A stretch of DNA of 64,000 nucleotides, from positions 300,975 through 364,974 of the forward strand of contig VZQC01009572.1 in the NCBI GenBank assembly GCA_009823505.1. Reading direction: 5' to 3'. This DNA comes from Rhizomys pruinosus (lineage: Eukaryota; Chordata; Mammalia; Rodentia; Spalacidae). Shown here piece after piece: positions 11,324-22,378 of this stretch. Within the stretch, counting starts at the first letter, position 1, and each line of letters opens with the position of its first letter. Below the pieces are notes generated by a model that saw only the letters and a program-made list of their open reading frames with translations, ran no database searches and had not been told where the DNA came from. Position numbers and translations under genes: made by a program.

Positions 11324-12199
11324 GTCTTCTGTTCTTCTCAGTATGAGATAAACTAAAAACAACATTTCAAATTCATGTTTGCATGGCAATTTATTCAAAT
11401 GAAGTTAAAATTTAAAGGTGAGATGACTAGGATATAGGAAGGCTACTGATGCATGAAGTGAAACTCCAAGGCTGGCCCAGGAGACCCAGGAATGGATCCT
11501 GTCACTTTCCCCAGGTCTTGGGAGACTCCATTTCTAGGACTCTGATTCTGAGCTTTACTGAAGAAATCTTGCTCATGTTTAACAGCCCCTTCGAGTGTCT
11601 CATTTTTGAGTTGTTGAAAGATGCCATGGAATCTGCCCAGTACAGAACCAAGAAGAGAGATCCTTCTTAGACCCGGGCACTGCAGAGATTTCCAGCTTTA
11701 AACAGGTGTGCTCTATAACTCCTAAATCATACCTAAAATATGCTAGCCATCCTCCCGAGGTGACTTGGTTAGCACTTATGCATGCCGCCAATCGGCTTTT
11801 ACCTCTAGCCTATAATTATTCCACTTACAGTTTTCTCCCTCTATGAAACACATTCATTCTTAAAAGGCGCGTAAATCTCATCTCTTTTACCTTGAATTTT
11901 ATTTTACATGCTCTGTGAGAGTCCTTGATTTAGAATGATCTTCTGATGAATAATATTTTAAATGCAATCAATTACCTACAAAACCTACACCATCCAATAC
12001 AGTACCCACTTGCCCCAAGTACCTGCCCAGAATTCCCAGTGCTGCCTGTCCCAAACCCAAATGTGTTTCTAGAATGACATTAGAAAGTCTGCAAAATATG
12101 TTATTAATAACATTTTTATCAATTTCATGTTGAATAAAGATACTTTGGATACATAAAATTTAATAAAATGATTCCTGAAATAAATTTTCCTTGTTCCTT
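11324..12199. other. Unassigned DNA, about 0.9 kb
   Basis: AT-rich, with no recognisable repeat or exon. Confidence 0.4.
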
Positions 12200-12421
12200 T
12201 TTTTTTTTTTTTTTTTTCTTTGTATGTGTATGAATGTACTGTCTGCATGCAGGTCTGTGCACCCGTGTCGTGCAATGCCACGGAGGTCAGAAGAGGGTCT
12301 CGGATTCCCCTGGAACTGGAGTTCTCCTGGAATTGGAGTTACAGACGGTTCTTAGCCGCCATGTGGGTGCTGGGGATCGAACCCGGGTCCTCTGCAAGAG
12401 CGTCGGTGCTCTTAACCGCTA
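12200..12421 (-). mobile_element. B2 SINE, duplication-bearing subfamily
   Basis: Antisense B2 with a long T-run (A tail), the 17-bp duplication and the variant head motif GACGCTCTTG (sense), also present in the copy at 29015. The head is truncated before GGGGCTGGAGAGATGGCC. GTTCCTTTTT flanks both sides. Confidence 0.93.
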
Positions 12422-13261
12422 GTTCCTTTTTCTTTGATTTTCAGTGTGGTAACTAGATAGAATATTTAAAATTCCATACACTGCTTGCAAGATATTTGGG
12501 TAGCACTGACCAAAATAATTAGTTGTATAACCTTGAATTATTTTTTAAAGCCAATACTTTTAAGGAGAAACCTGCCTAGTCTCAGAAAACAGCTATACCT
12601 TGAAAATGTGGATAGAAGCCTGAATTTTAAAGGGACTATTGAAATTTAACATTTGATCAATTGAGTGTTTATTTAGTATACATAGAATGTGGTGCCCTAT
12701 AGATTGACTCTTGACCTCAAAGAGTTCACAGTTAAGAAGATGGATTAGGCCATCAAACATATGATTAATTAAGAATGCCAACCTCCTCTACTGTTCTGAA
12801 ACCTCATAAGAAATAGAAAAGTTCAAATGTTTAAAAAACCATTTTAAGTAGAAGTCTAAACTCCAAGTTCAGATCATAGGCATTGACATGAAATCTAGAA
12901 GGTGTATGGGAATTGCCACGGACTTTATACTCCACCAAATCAAAAATAAGCCATAAAATAATCCTTTCAGATTTTATGGCTGGGAATGCTGCTGAGTAGT
13001 GGAGTGCTTGTCCAGCACTTTTCCAAGACTTTTCTCAAGAAGGGAAGAAGTCAGCCTCTTATTGCATATGACTTGTACAAGAGAGGGTATGGGATTGGCC
13101 CAGTGACGTGCCATTCCACCAAGAATGCAATTAAATGAAATTCAAGCATTCATTCATTAAGACCCATGGATACTCTTCTTACCTTCCAAAGTCTGGCAAG
13201 TTTTGATTAGTGGAGTCCCAATTTCTTCTCTTTTCCAACTAAAGACTGAGGTAGAGTAATT
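12422..13261. other. Unassigned DNA, about 0.8 kb
   Basis: AT-rich sequence without recognisable repeats, exons or RNA genes. Confidence 0.4.
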
Positions 13262-13485
13262 ATGGCACATACACACACACATACACACACACACATACAC
13301 ACACATACACACATATACACATACACAGACACACACATACACACACACGCAACAGACACATATACACACAGACACACAGACATACACACACAAACACACA
13401 CATACACATATACACACACAAACACACACACAGACATACACATACATACACAGACACACACATACACATACACATACACACACAC
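13262..13485. repeat. Imperfect (CA)n / CACATA-rich microsatellite
   Basis: About 220 bp of CA repeats interrupted by TA and GA variants. It gives long spurious open frames on both strands that translate as Cys/Val- or Thr/His-rich peptides. Confidence 0.97.
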
Positions 13486-13600
13486 AGCTGTAGGGGTCTC
13501 TGGAAGTCAGGTTTATGCTAAACTATTCCCATCCTGAACCCCACTGACTGACAGGAGATGAGCCAAACAGGATCATTTTTTTTTCTTTTTTTTAGACTTT

Positions 13601-13626
13601 GCCAGGTGTGGTTGTGCTTGCCTTTA
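13601..13626 (+). mobile_element. B1 head fragment
   Basis: GCCAGGTGTGGTTGTGCTTG followed by CCTTTA matches the first 26 bases or so of B1. It is cut off where the antisense L1 tail begins. Confidence 0.65.
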
Positions 13627-13969
13627 TTTTTTTTTAAGCCAATTTTTATTGAAGCTTTGTGTATTTCATACAAAATTTCCCAATCAGATCTAGACCCATT
13701 CCCCATTCCTTGCCCCCCACCAGAGCTCATAGATTCTGCCAAACATGTTTTTCATCTTTCTCTCAGTCTCTTTAAAAATTTTCAATGCAGAAATTTACTG
13801 TTTTGAGCAGAAGTTCACCATTTCAGTCAATTCTTTGACCCAATCTTTTGTTGTTGATGTTGTTGTTGCTGTTCCTTCCAATCTGCATCACTCCAAAATA
13901 TGCATATATGCATGCCAGGTATATCTTTTAGCATCTTCAGCTTATGATTTCTTTTGCTTTCTTTTTTTT
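13627..13969 (-). mobile_element. L1 3' UTR, terminal part
   Basis: The reverse complement matches the L1 3' end at 17100-17303: TCAAAGAATTGACTGAAA, the cluster before CATGTTTGGCAGA, a G-rich GGTGGGGGGCAAGG tract and TATGAAATACACAAAGCTTC before AATAAA. The B1 at 13970 splits this element, which continues to about 15165. Confidence 0.88.
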
Positions 13970-14113
13970 TGTCTTTTTGTGACAGGGTCTCCCTGTAGCC
14001 CCAGCTGTCCTGGAACTCACCTTGTAGACCAGGCTGGCCTTGAACTCACAAAGATCCACCTGTCTCTGCCTCCCAAGTGCTAGGATTAAAGGCGTGTGCC
14101 ACCACACCCGGCC
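13970..14113 (-). mobile_element. B1 SINE
   Basis: Antisense B1: GACAGGGTCTCCCTGTAGCC, GCTGTCCTGGAACTCAC, CAGGCTGGCCTTGAACTC and CACCACACCCGGCC. It is inserted inside the antisense L1. Similar T-rich sequence on both sides fits a target duplication. Confidence 0.95.
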
Positions 14114-15165
14114 TCTTTTCTTTTTTATTAGGCTGAACAATGTCATGTTTGAAGGCTCCTCCTTGGCAAGCCCAAACAACCATCAGTCCTGCCCTTGTGC
14201 TCCACACTGGGGTTTTCCCTTCCCATGGTCACCAAATGAGGTCCGGTAAGCACCCTGCCCTGTCTTGATCTTCCTGTACTGGTCTCCATGATACAGCCTG
14301 GGTAGCCCAAAAATGGCAGTCTATACTCTGAAGAGGCTGAAACCCCAGCAGTAGCTCAGTCCACAAGATGGATGTCTCTGCAGTCCCCATCTGGCACTGA
14401 AGGTTTGGAGGATTCTTGGAGAGACATGAGTCTTCAGTCCATATCAGAAGGTTGAAAAGCTGTGTCTCATGTCTTTGAAGGATGGCAAAAGCACTGGCAC
14501 CCACAGGGTAGCTGCACTTGCCAGTAAGACAGGCAAAACAACTGTTTTTTGGTTTTTTTTTTTTTTTTTTCTTTTTACTAAGATCTCAAGTTTTATACCT
14601 GAAGTACAACTTCTCAGGCCTTACTCATTATTTATTTCTGGTTATATTTTCCTTTGGATGCTTAAGACCACACTGTTAGCCCAGATTAACCAAGGTTTTT
14701 GTTTTTTCAAGGTCAGTTGAGGATCTGGTCTCAGGGTTTTATTTTTGGGGGGTGGTGGTGGCTCCTTTTGGCTTTTCATTTACCAGTTTCATGAACTCAA
14801 GTACATAAGCAGGTCTTGCTATACCAGGCTTCCCTTTTTGAAGCATGAGCAGACTTTCCTCTTTATAGACTGGACACTGGCTGAAGTTCCATTAGTGGAT
14901 CTCTAAGACCTCCCTGCACAGGAAGACTGGTGACCCACATTTGCAGGGCATTTCAAGAGCTGCCCCCATGCATAGATCCCTGGGACTTAGTTGATCTCTG
15001 AGGGCAAGGAACAAAGTTATCCCTTAAGTCCCTTGGCCAAATTGGTATAGGCCTTAAGTATGGATGTTAAGCATCTAGAAAGCCTAAATTATAGCAGCCT
15101 GATACTTTTAACTACTATATAATATTTTAGAAAAGGCTTGGACATAAGCTCAAGCAGCCTTGTAT
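14114..15165 (-). mobile_element. L1 3' UTR, continued
   Basis: Long stretches are near-identical to 45775-46640 (for example AAGGCTCCTCCTTGGCAAGC, AGTCTTCAGTCCATA, GGATGGCAAA and CCCTGGGACTTAGTTGA), where they are also joined to the same L1 3' end. This shows they belong to one L1 subfamily's long 3' UTR. Short open frames inside are chance. Confidence 0.82.
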
Positions 15166-15252
15166 AAGAAATATTAAGAAATACTAAAAAGCATGCCTAT
15201 AAGATAGATACTGTGGTTAGACAATGTCATGACAAAGTAGTTTTGTGTTTTT

Positions 15253-15253
15253 A

Positions 15254-15299
<46 letters not shown>
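15253..15299. repeat. (TTA)n microsatellite
   Basis: About 15 TTA/ATT units next to the antisense L1. Confidence 0.95.
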
Positions 15300-15935
15300 G
15301 CTATTTGGCACTAAAGCACTAACTACCCTCAAAGTTGGAATCTGGGAAAGGAGCTAGCAGTATGGGCAGCCGTGATAGTGCACATCTTCCTTAGAAATGT
15401 AAAATTCTTCTGAAACCTCCAACTGAATTTTTCAGGAGAGCCGGTTCCTGAAGAGATGGTCTGTTTTTAGGCTAACTTGCTTAGGTTCCCCTGAAATGGT
15501 TCCGACAAACCATTTCAACCCAGGTAGTCCTTTCTACTGACACAGATGGGACACGAGGAGGCTGTTTAGGAGATTCCAGACTAACAGCATGTCCTCCTAG
15601 CAAGTGGAGGGGCTCAGAAAGGCTGGAGCCAGGTGCCACATGTAATGGGTAATAGGCACAGTTTCACACATCCTTGACTGGTGCTATGATCCCTTACCAG
15701 AAATCATTAACTCTCAGGCCAGTTCAGAAGGGGCACCTGCACCAAGCATAGAACTATGTGAACCTGTTGTCCTTTCCCTCCCTCGCTCTTCTAAGTCCCC
15801 ATTCTGCAACCATTACCTAAAAATAATATACAAATCTACAGAGGCCCAAGACCATTAGGGTTTTTTTTTTTTTTCTGGGTGAAATAAGGCCAGCACAGCA
15901 GAATACACCACCTACTTCCCAACGGGATACAGTTA
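15300..15935. other. Unassigned, possibly more L1 3' UTR
   Basis: Follows the antisense L1 but shows no block I can match within the window. Unassigned. Confidence 0.35.
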
Positions 15936-15939
15936 TGTA

Positions 15940-16080
15940 CTGACTGCCTTGCTTCATCAGAGACTGAGCTCCTTGAGGGCAGGGAACACATCCTACTCAT
16001 CCTTCTGTCTTTCTTACCACATATTTGACAGTGACTCTGCTAACACTCAAGAGTTAATGAGTACTGGCTAAGTGTTCTCA
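15940..16080 (+). mobile_element. L2-like 3' end remnant
   Basis: GACTGAGCTCCTTGAGGGCA followed by GGGAACACATCC resembles the conserved 3' part of mammalian L2. Diverged, with approximate limits. Confidence 0.5.
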
Positions 16081-16214
16081 CTGCACTGAATGAACTTTCT
16101 CCAAATGCCAATTATTCTCCACTCTTGCTAGGTTCTATTCTTCTGTTTTCTACACATGAGCCCCTTCTTGGCAATATTTTTTGTAAGGCCCTGAGGGTAC
16201 ATATGTATTGTTTT

Positions 16215-17303
16215 ACTCTTATCTTTCATAAAAGAGAACATCACTAATAATTAAGGAAATGCAAATTAAAACCACCTTAAGATTTCATCTTACTCCAGTA
16301 AGAGTAGATATGATCCAGAAAACAAAGGATACCAAATGGCGGAGAGGTTGTGGGGAAAAGGGAACACTCACCCACTGCTTGTGGGAATTCAAACTCATGT
16401 AATCCCTATGCAAAGCAGTGTGGAGAACTCTTAAGAAACTGAAAATGAGCTTACCACCTGACCCAGTCGTACCACTCCTGGGTATATACCCACAAGACTC
16501 ATCCTATCGCAGAGATACATGCACATCAATGTTCATTGCAGTTCTCTTCACAATAGCAATGAGCTGGAAGCAATCCAAGTATCCCTCGACTGATGAGTGG
16601 ATAGAGAAAATGTGGTACATCTACACAATGGAATTCTATACAGTGGTAAAGAAAGAAGACATCATGAACTTTGCAAGTAAATGGATGAAACTAGAAGCCA
16701 TTGTGTTAAGTGAAGTAACACAGTCCCAGAAAAACAAATGATATATGGTGTCCCTCATTTCTGGATGCTAGCACCAAATCCCTACTTGAAGGCAAGCTGA
16801 GCAAAGTTGGCTTTTTATCTGAAGGCAGCTGGGCTGTTATAATGTGAATCCCTTAATGGGCTCTAGAATTAACTGACCACTTATTTTCAGACTTTGTAAT
16901 TGTGGTATATGGGTGGAGGGTATGTATTCATATTTTAGAGTAATATAAAAGTAAAAGGAAAAAATGTGAACTCATAAACATATTTTGGAATTAACATACA
17001 GTTTATTTCCAGAGGTCATAATTTTAGTATATATGTGACATACATATATAGGCATATTTTAGAGCAATACAAATGGGAGGAAACAACAGTGACAAAAGGA
17101 CTGGGTCAAAGAATTGACTGAAACAGTTAACTTCTGTCCAAACAATAAACCTCTGCAGAGAAAAACTTCAAAAAGACTGAGAAAACGATGCAAGATATGT
17201 ATGGCAAGGTGCATGAACTGAGGTGGGGTGGGGAAACGTGTCTAAATTGGACTGAGAAATGATGTAAGAAATACACAAAACACCAATAAAATGTTTTATT
17301 AAA
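16215..17303 (+). mobile_element. L1 retrotransposon 3' portion (ORF2 end plus 3' UTR)
   Basis: The frame at 16418-16741 encodes about 107 residues that match the C-terminal end of L1 ORF2 (LLGIYPQDSSYRRD region, then a Trp-Lys-Gln-Ser segment and WIEKMWYIYTMEFYTVVKK). This is distal to the reverse transcriptase core, which is absent. A 3' UTR follows and ends in AATAAAATG at 17286-17294. Upstream coding sequence is missing, so this is a 5'-truncated, non-autonomous copy. The 3' UTR end matches the L1 ends at 11118, 13636 and 45370, so several copies of one subfamily lie within 35 kb. Confidence 0.93.
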
Positions 17304-17701
17304 AAAGAATTTAAGAATAGTCTCAAAATACATTGTATTATGAAATTCTCAAAAATTAATAAAATATATTAAAAATAAAATATAAACCAAAAGCAACCAT
17401 AGCCAATGGAAACAAGCTTGTGACTCTTCCACTCCACTCTCGTTACTAAAAATAATCACTGCAGACAGTTTCCTATGTATTCAAACAGAAGATGTCCCCC
17501 GCATATATCTCTGTGTATATACATATATAAATGCTTGTATCCTTAGCAATTGCAAACACCCATGGCATACTCTAACAGTATTCTATACCTTGAACTCACT
17601 AAATAATAATGTGAAGACCTTTCCATATTGTCATATAATGAGCTATCACATTCTTCTAAATAGTGACATGATCTCTCGCTGTGTAGATATTCCATATGTT
17701 G

Positions 17702-17775
17702 GCTGAGCATGTGGCACATAATCTCAGCACTTCTACTTAAAATTCAAAACCAGTCTGGGCATAGCGAGATCCTAT
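17702..17775 (+). mobile_element. Old B1-like fragment
   Basis: GGCTGAGCATGTGGCACATA, then ATCTCAGCACTT, CCAGTCTGGGCATAG and GAGATCCTATC follow B1 order but are strongly diverged and shortened. The CA repeat downstream may have grown from its tail. Confidence 0.6.
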
Positions 17776-17848
17776 CACACACACACACACAGACACAGAC
17801 ACAGACACACACACACACACACACGCACACACACACGCACACACACAC
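17776..17848. repeat. (CA)n compound microsatellite
   Basis: CA repeats with CAGA and CACG variants, about 73 bp. Confidence 0.95.
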
Positions 17849-18090
17849 AGGGTTGGGGGGGGAGAACCAGCCACATTAAACACCTTTGAACATGTGTCTA
17901 AGAACATATGTTGAGCACGTTTTTGGAATAGGAACATGTAGTTTAAGCAGTATGTGAGCTTTACATTTTGGCATGTGTTGCCATATTGCCCACTAGAGAG
18001 GACTTACAATTTATGTTCTCATCAACACTATATTTTATTTAGGGTGCATATATCTGCCAAATGAAGGAGTATTTTCGTATTGCATCTAAA

Positions 18091-18600
18091 TAATCTATAG
18101 AAAAATAACTGCATAGTTATAGTAAATAAAAAATGTCTGAATTTCATATAACTGTTTCACTCATCTCTTAAACTTGTAACAAGAAAATTTAAGCTATACA
18201 ATAAATACCATTCAAAAGAAATACCCTTTTATTTTAGGGAAGACATAAAAATGTTACAAACATAGAAAGAAGGAAAAATAAAGCTAATAAAATTCAGGGG
18301 AAAAACACATGTAGTAAAAGAGATGTAAAGAAGTTTGGGGAGGCAGATAATTTTAACCTGGTACAAACATGACACAACTGCACACACATCGAAGTGTCAG
18401 ACTACTCCATTAATATGAGTGATTTTATGTATTCATCACAAGTAAGTTTAGCTAAATAAAAGTTTAGAGAAAAGGAAAAGAGATGAAGCCCACGGCGTCA
18501 AGCCACATCCGAGGACCCAGGCACTGAGCTGTGTGTCACGAGGTGAGCCAGCTGGAGCCCTGCAGGGATCAGCATCTCTGATTGGAAGCTACAGTTTGCT
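18091..18600. other. Unassigned DNA
   Basis: AT-rich to about 18480, then more balanced composition. No exon or repeat recognised. Confidence 0.4.
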
Positions 18601-18750
18601 CTGCTGACCCAGGGTCAGCACTTGTGATGCTCCTTTCACATATGAAGACTGAATGTCAAGCTCCACCCAGCTGGTCTGCTGACCCAGGGTCAGCACTTGT
18701 GATGCTCCTTTCACATATGAAGACTGAATGCCAAGCTCCACCCAGCTGAT
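18601..18750. repeat. 75-bp tandem duplication
   Basis: Two nearly identical 75-bp units (18601-18675 and 18676-18750). Each begins CTGCTGACCCAGGGTCAGC, which contains the perfect 17-bp inverted repeat GCTGACCCAGGGTCAGC. An open frame runs through both units on the minus strand because 75 is a multiple of three. Confidence 0.95.
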
Positions 18751-20217
18751 CCGAATCCTGCCAAGTTGGAGTAACAACAGCGATTCAAATGTCTGTTCAA
18801 TAAATGTAGGACAGATATCCATACCAGCAGACAGCCAATGCAGCTCCAGATGCCCAGGTCCCAGAGCAAAACCACAAACAACACAAAAGTCAACCCTGTC
18901 TTCTCCAAAAATTAGTACCCCCATAGTAATGTTCCTTGAGGAGGCCAACTTAAATGACGTATAACAATGATCAAAAAGCAATTATAAACAAGCCCAAGAG
19001 ACTCAGATAGGCTATGAATAAATCAAAAATGACTGACGACAAGAGGAAAGGGGAGCTGGAGACCACATGTGAGCAGGGACCGAATCTCACTACACTCATA
19101 TTCCATATTCATAGTCCTCTGTTATTTTGCACCCCTAGGCCTGGTGGGCTGCTATGGCAATCCTGTGTTTTCATCTGTCACTCTTGTATACTTTGCTATA
19201 GTTCCAACATGGGAAGAATGTATCACCTTATAACTGTCTTTAGTATTGGCTGTCGGACTTGACTTAGCCAATGGCCACTATGCAGAGAACCGGTTGGGCC
19301 ATTTCTGAGCTTGGCCTCATGAGGTTCTGGTAGAGCCCAGCTTTGATGAGGCAGCTCTGTCATCCCACAGAATGTATAGGCAGGGATAAACGGCTGTAGC
19401 TTGAAGTTTCAAGTGTGAAGACAGTTAGTTCCATGACAATAATTCATTAGCTAACATGTCATATGCCCAATTAAGAGGGGTTAGGTATAGGTCCTCAGTT
19501 TCCTCCTTTTTCTCAACAAATAGTCAGTACCTACCACACACAGGCAGTAAGCTGGGATCTAGGGATACACAGAATTCAGACTACAGACCTGAGTCCATAA
19601 ATGGAAAAAAGGCAGCAAATGAAAACAACCGATGAAGAATAACGATTATGAGGTGATTTCTCAAAATGTCTGGCTGGCTTTTTCAGTATATAATGATAGT
19701 ATCTTAAAAAGGATGTCATTTCACTTCATCCCAGACATGCCAGAGGAGAGATCAGCTTTCTGACCCATGGGCAGAATGTTCCAGGTAGTTCCCACAGCTA
19801 GATCAGAGGCCAAACCCAAGAAGGGACTGGTGCATTCATGCCAACATGAATATTGGTGTGGAAGAACACAGGGAGCCCTTCCCTTGAGAAGCCTTCTGCT
19901 TCTTTCAGGTGGTGAGCGCCTCACTGTCACATTCATCTAAGTTGGCAAGAGGTGTCCACCAATGACCTGGGTACCTTTAATAAACCTGGCCTAGACTTTC
20001 AATAAAATGGAAACCCAATGTCACTCTGTCCTTGATTAAAGCACCTAACTACTCTAATCCTAACTGGCCAATGAGCCCAACAGAGGTAAAACAGTGAACT
20101 GTGGTCTTGAGAGAAGAACAAACACGATTCTAGGTTCAATACCCAGGCAGGTAACGAGGTGCATTTTTGTTGATCCTGTGGTCTGTGCACTCAGATCCAC
20201 TTTCTGCGTGTGGATTT
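18751..20217. other. Unassigned DNA, about 1.5 kb
   Basis: No exon recognised. At 19510-19620, TCAACAAATAGTCAGTACCT followed by CACAGGCAGTAAGCTGGGAT resembles the antisense 3' end of L2, at low confidence. The rest is unassigned. Confidence 0.4.
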
Positions 20218-20320
20218 GAAGATGGTCTCCCTGTACAGCCCAGTTGAACTCAAACTCAGTGTGTAACCTAGGTTGGCCTTACCATCCTCCTGCCTCAACC
20301 TCTAGAGTGCTGGAACTATA
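20218..20320 (-). mobile_element. Old B1 SINE fragment
   Basis: Antisense B1 order with many substitutions: GATGGTCTCCCTGTACAGCC, GTTGGCCTTACC, CATCCTCCTGCCTCAACCTC and GTGCTGGAACTATAGG. Confidence 0.7.
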
Positions 20321-20461
20321 GGTTAAATTGATTTTACATTTGGTGGAAAGGCTTTTATCTAAATGATGTAGGCTCAATTCGCAGAGGTACAAATAGAGAT
20401 GAATGGGCCCAGAGGGGTTAATATTCCAGGGTGGTCCTTTATAAAACCACATAGATTTTTT

Positions 20462-20612
20462 GGGGGGTTCTTTTTGAGACAGGGTCTCCCTGTAGCCCCA
20501 GCTGTCCTGGAACTCACTCTGTAAACCAGGCTGGCCTTGAACTCACAAAGATTCACCTGCCTCTGCCTGCCAAGTGCTAGGATTAAAGGCATGTGCCACC
20601 ACGCCCAGCTTA
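20462..20612 (-). mobile_element. B1 SINE
   Basis: Antisense B1 (GACAGGGTCTCCCTGTAGCC through GCCACCACGCCCAGC). AAACCACATAGATTTTTT at 20444-20461 and AAACAACATAGCTTTTTT at 20613-20630 form an 18-bp target duplication with two mismatches. Confidence 0.95.
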
Positions 20613-20669
20613 AAACAACATAGCTTTTTTAATCCCCAGAAATAAGCTTCTTGTTTGGATCCTGGAAAG

Positions 20670-20815
20670 TTATTATTCTTTGACCTTGAATGGATTATTT
20701 AAACTGTGTTTGCTTCAGATTTATGTATGAAATGATCATTACCATGACCAATTATAGGTTGCTATGAGGGTTAACTAAAATAATATGGTTGAATGTCTTA
20801 TTTAAACCACAGAAT
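20670..20815 (+). mobile_element. MIR SINE
   Basis: TTTGACCTTGAATGGATTAT, TTTAAACTGTGTTTGCTTCA and GGTTGCTATGAGGGTTAACT follow the MIR core order (ACCTTGGGCAA, CTCAGTTTC, GTTGTGAGGATTA-like). Confidence 0.65.
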
Positions 20816-20824
20816 TACTTAATT

Positions 20825-21420
20825 GTGAGGAAATCTAATTATTAAAGATGTTCTGCAGCCCCTCCCCAGCCAAGGGCCTGGGTGGCTCTTTAGCCCCAGT
20901 GAACAGCACACCCGAAGACAATTTTGATACTTAAATATCACATTTTAAAACAAGCATGACATATACTGTTATTATCTAAGCAATTGCATCATTTTACGAC
21001 TATTAATTAATGAAGCCTCTGCCTTCTTCCAAGGGCAAATTGTCGCCTTGTCTTTGCCTCGGTTTTCCTGCAGCCATGCGCAGAAGCATAACCAAGACTT
21101 TTCTGCCCTAAATGTTCCCATATAGAAATTCTGATTACATTCCATTATACATCAGCCATGCATAATCTTAAATATGCAAAGTACAGCATTTATCTTGGGA
21201 CTATATTTATATTTTGTTTATGTGATAGTCTGACATCTGAGCCCAAAATAAATATTTTAGAATTCTCCTCAATGTCTCATAATCCTTTAATTGATCCTTC
21301 TCCAAGCTAGTTTCTTTTTCTTTATCTGGTACTAAACTTTGAATACCTGAATTATAATTAGCAGTGCATGCTTCTCTCCTTATAAGCAGAGGGGGCAAGC
21401 TTACACAAAGTTCAATGTCA
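20825..21420. other. Non-repetitive block, candidate conserved noncoding DNA
   Basis: No young repeat interrupts this stretch. It is rich in homeodomain/POU-like words (ATTAATTAATGAA, ATGCATAATC, TATGCAAAG). It may be a conserved element, but that rests only on composition and motif density. Confidence 0.25.
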
Positions 21421-21880
21421 GGTTGCAGCAGCACTCACCCATGGCCTTGCTAGAATGCATGTGCTGGAACGTTGCACTCTCTCACACTGCTGGAGGCACT
21501 GCAAAGAAGAAATTGCATCCTTGATTATTGGATTTTGGATTTGTAAAGTACCAAGAATCAAGTTCATTGTGTTCACTGGATAGCTCTTAAAAAGAAATAC
21601 CAATATTGCTGGTCAACTCAAAAAATGCCTAAGAGCCATAATCCCACTCTAAATGATACTATCTGCATAGAAATTGTATTCCTAGGCTGATTTTAATAAT
21701 GTGCATGGCATAGCCAAGTATCTGGATAACTATCTCAGCACACCAAGGGTAAAGAAAGAGAACTCTACCTAGTATTTAGGCATACTGATAATTACATGCA
21801 GAAATGGTGACATTTCACATTATGTCAGGGTTTTCTACTTTGCCTGCCATTGGAGTCCTGTGTAGCCCTGCCTCAAATAG
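21421..21880. other. Unassigned DNA
   Basis: No recognisable repeat or coding evidence. Confidence 0.4.
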
Positions 21881-21884
21881 TGTC

Positions 21885-22270
21885 TCTGGAGCATATTGAG
21901 AATAAGTTTGAGGAGCATTGCAATTTAAATGCCTGGTTCCCAAGGGCTCCTGTTTTTAACGTTTGTTCTCTAGCTTGTGGCATTATTTTGAGGGGCTGTG
22001 GAGCCTTTAGATGGTGAAGTCTAGTTGGCTGGAGCAGATCATAGCAGTGAGCCTTCAAACATCATGAACCAGCCCTTGGCTCCTGCCTTGCTGTCTACTT
22101 CCTCATCATCCATGAATGATGTAGACAGCCTGGACCCCAAACTCCTGCCCCCATGGACTAAATTGCTCTGCCTACCATGATGCACTGAAACCCTCTGAGA
22201 AGTAAATAAAATTTTCCTTTCTTAATTTTTTTTCTTTCAGGTATTTTGGTCACAGCCATGGGAACATAGT
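21885..22270 (+). mobile_element. MaLR-type LTR remnant
   Basis: GAGGGGCTGTGGAGCCTTTA, CTGCCTACCATGATGCACTG, AAGTAAATAAAATTTTCCTT and CAGGTATTTTGGTCACAGCC correspond in order to the internal and 3' blocks (including the polyadenylation signal) of rodent MaLR LTRs. The start is uncertain. Confidence 0.6.
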
Positions 22271-22280
22271 GAATATGGGA

Positions 22281-22378
22281 CTGTTACATTGTATATGCAA
22301 TAGATACCTGACCAGTATGTGTTGAATAACTGTTACATTGTATATGCAATAGATACCTGACCAGTATGTGTTGAATGA
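22281..22378. repeat. 49-bp tandem duplication
   Basis: Two 49-bp copies (22281-22329, 22330-22378) beginning CTGTTACATTGTATATGC differ at a single position near the end (AATAA versus AATGA). Confidence 0.96.

Larger units (their letters stand above)
17304..18090 (-). mobile_element. Ancient L1 (L1M-like) fragment, interrupted
   Basis: From about 17440, blocks such as GTGAAGACCTTTCCATATTG, GTGTAGATATTCCATATGTT and, after an insertion, TGTTGCCATATTGCCCACTA with TTCTCATCAACAC follow the antisense order of the ORF2/3' end of old mammalian L1. It is split by an old B1 and a CA repeat at 17702-17848. The first 130 bp are AT-rich and unassigned. Confidence 0.55.

Noticed and set aside
13157..13537. 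Cys/Val-rich and Thr/His-rich open frames
   Set aside because: Translations of CA/GT repeats.
16418..16741. 107-residue open frame
   Set aside because: It is the C-terminal remnant of L1 ORF2 in a truncated element, not a host gene.
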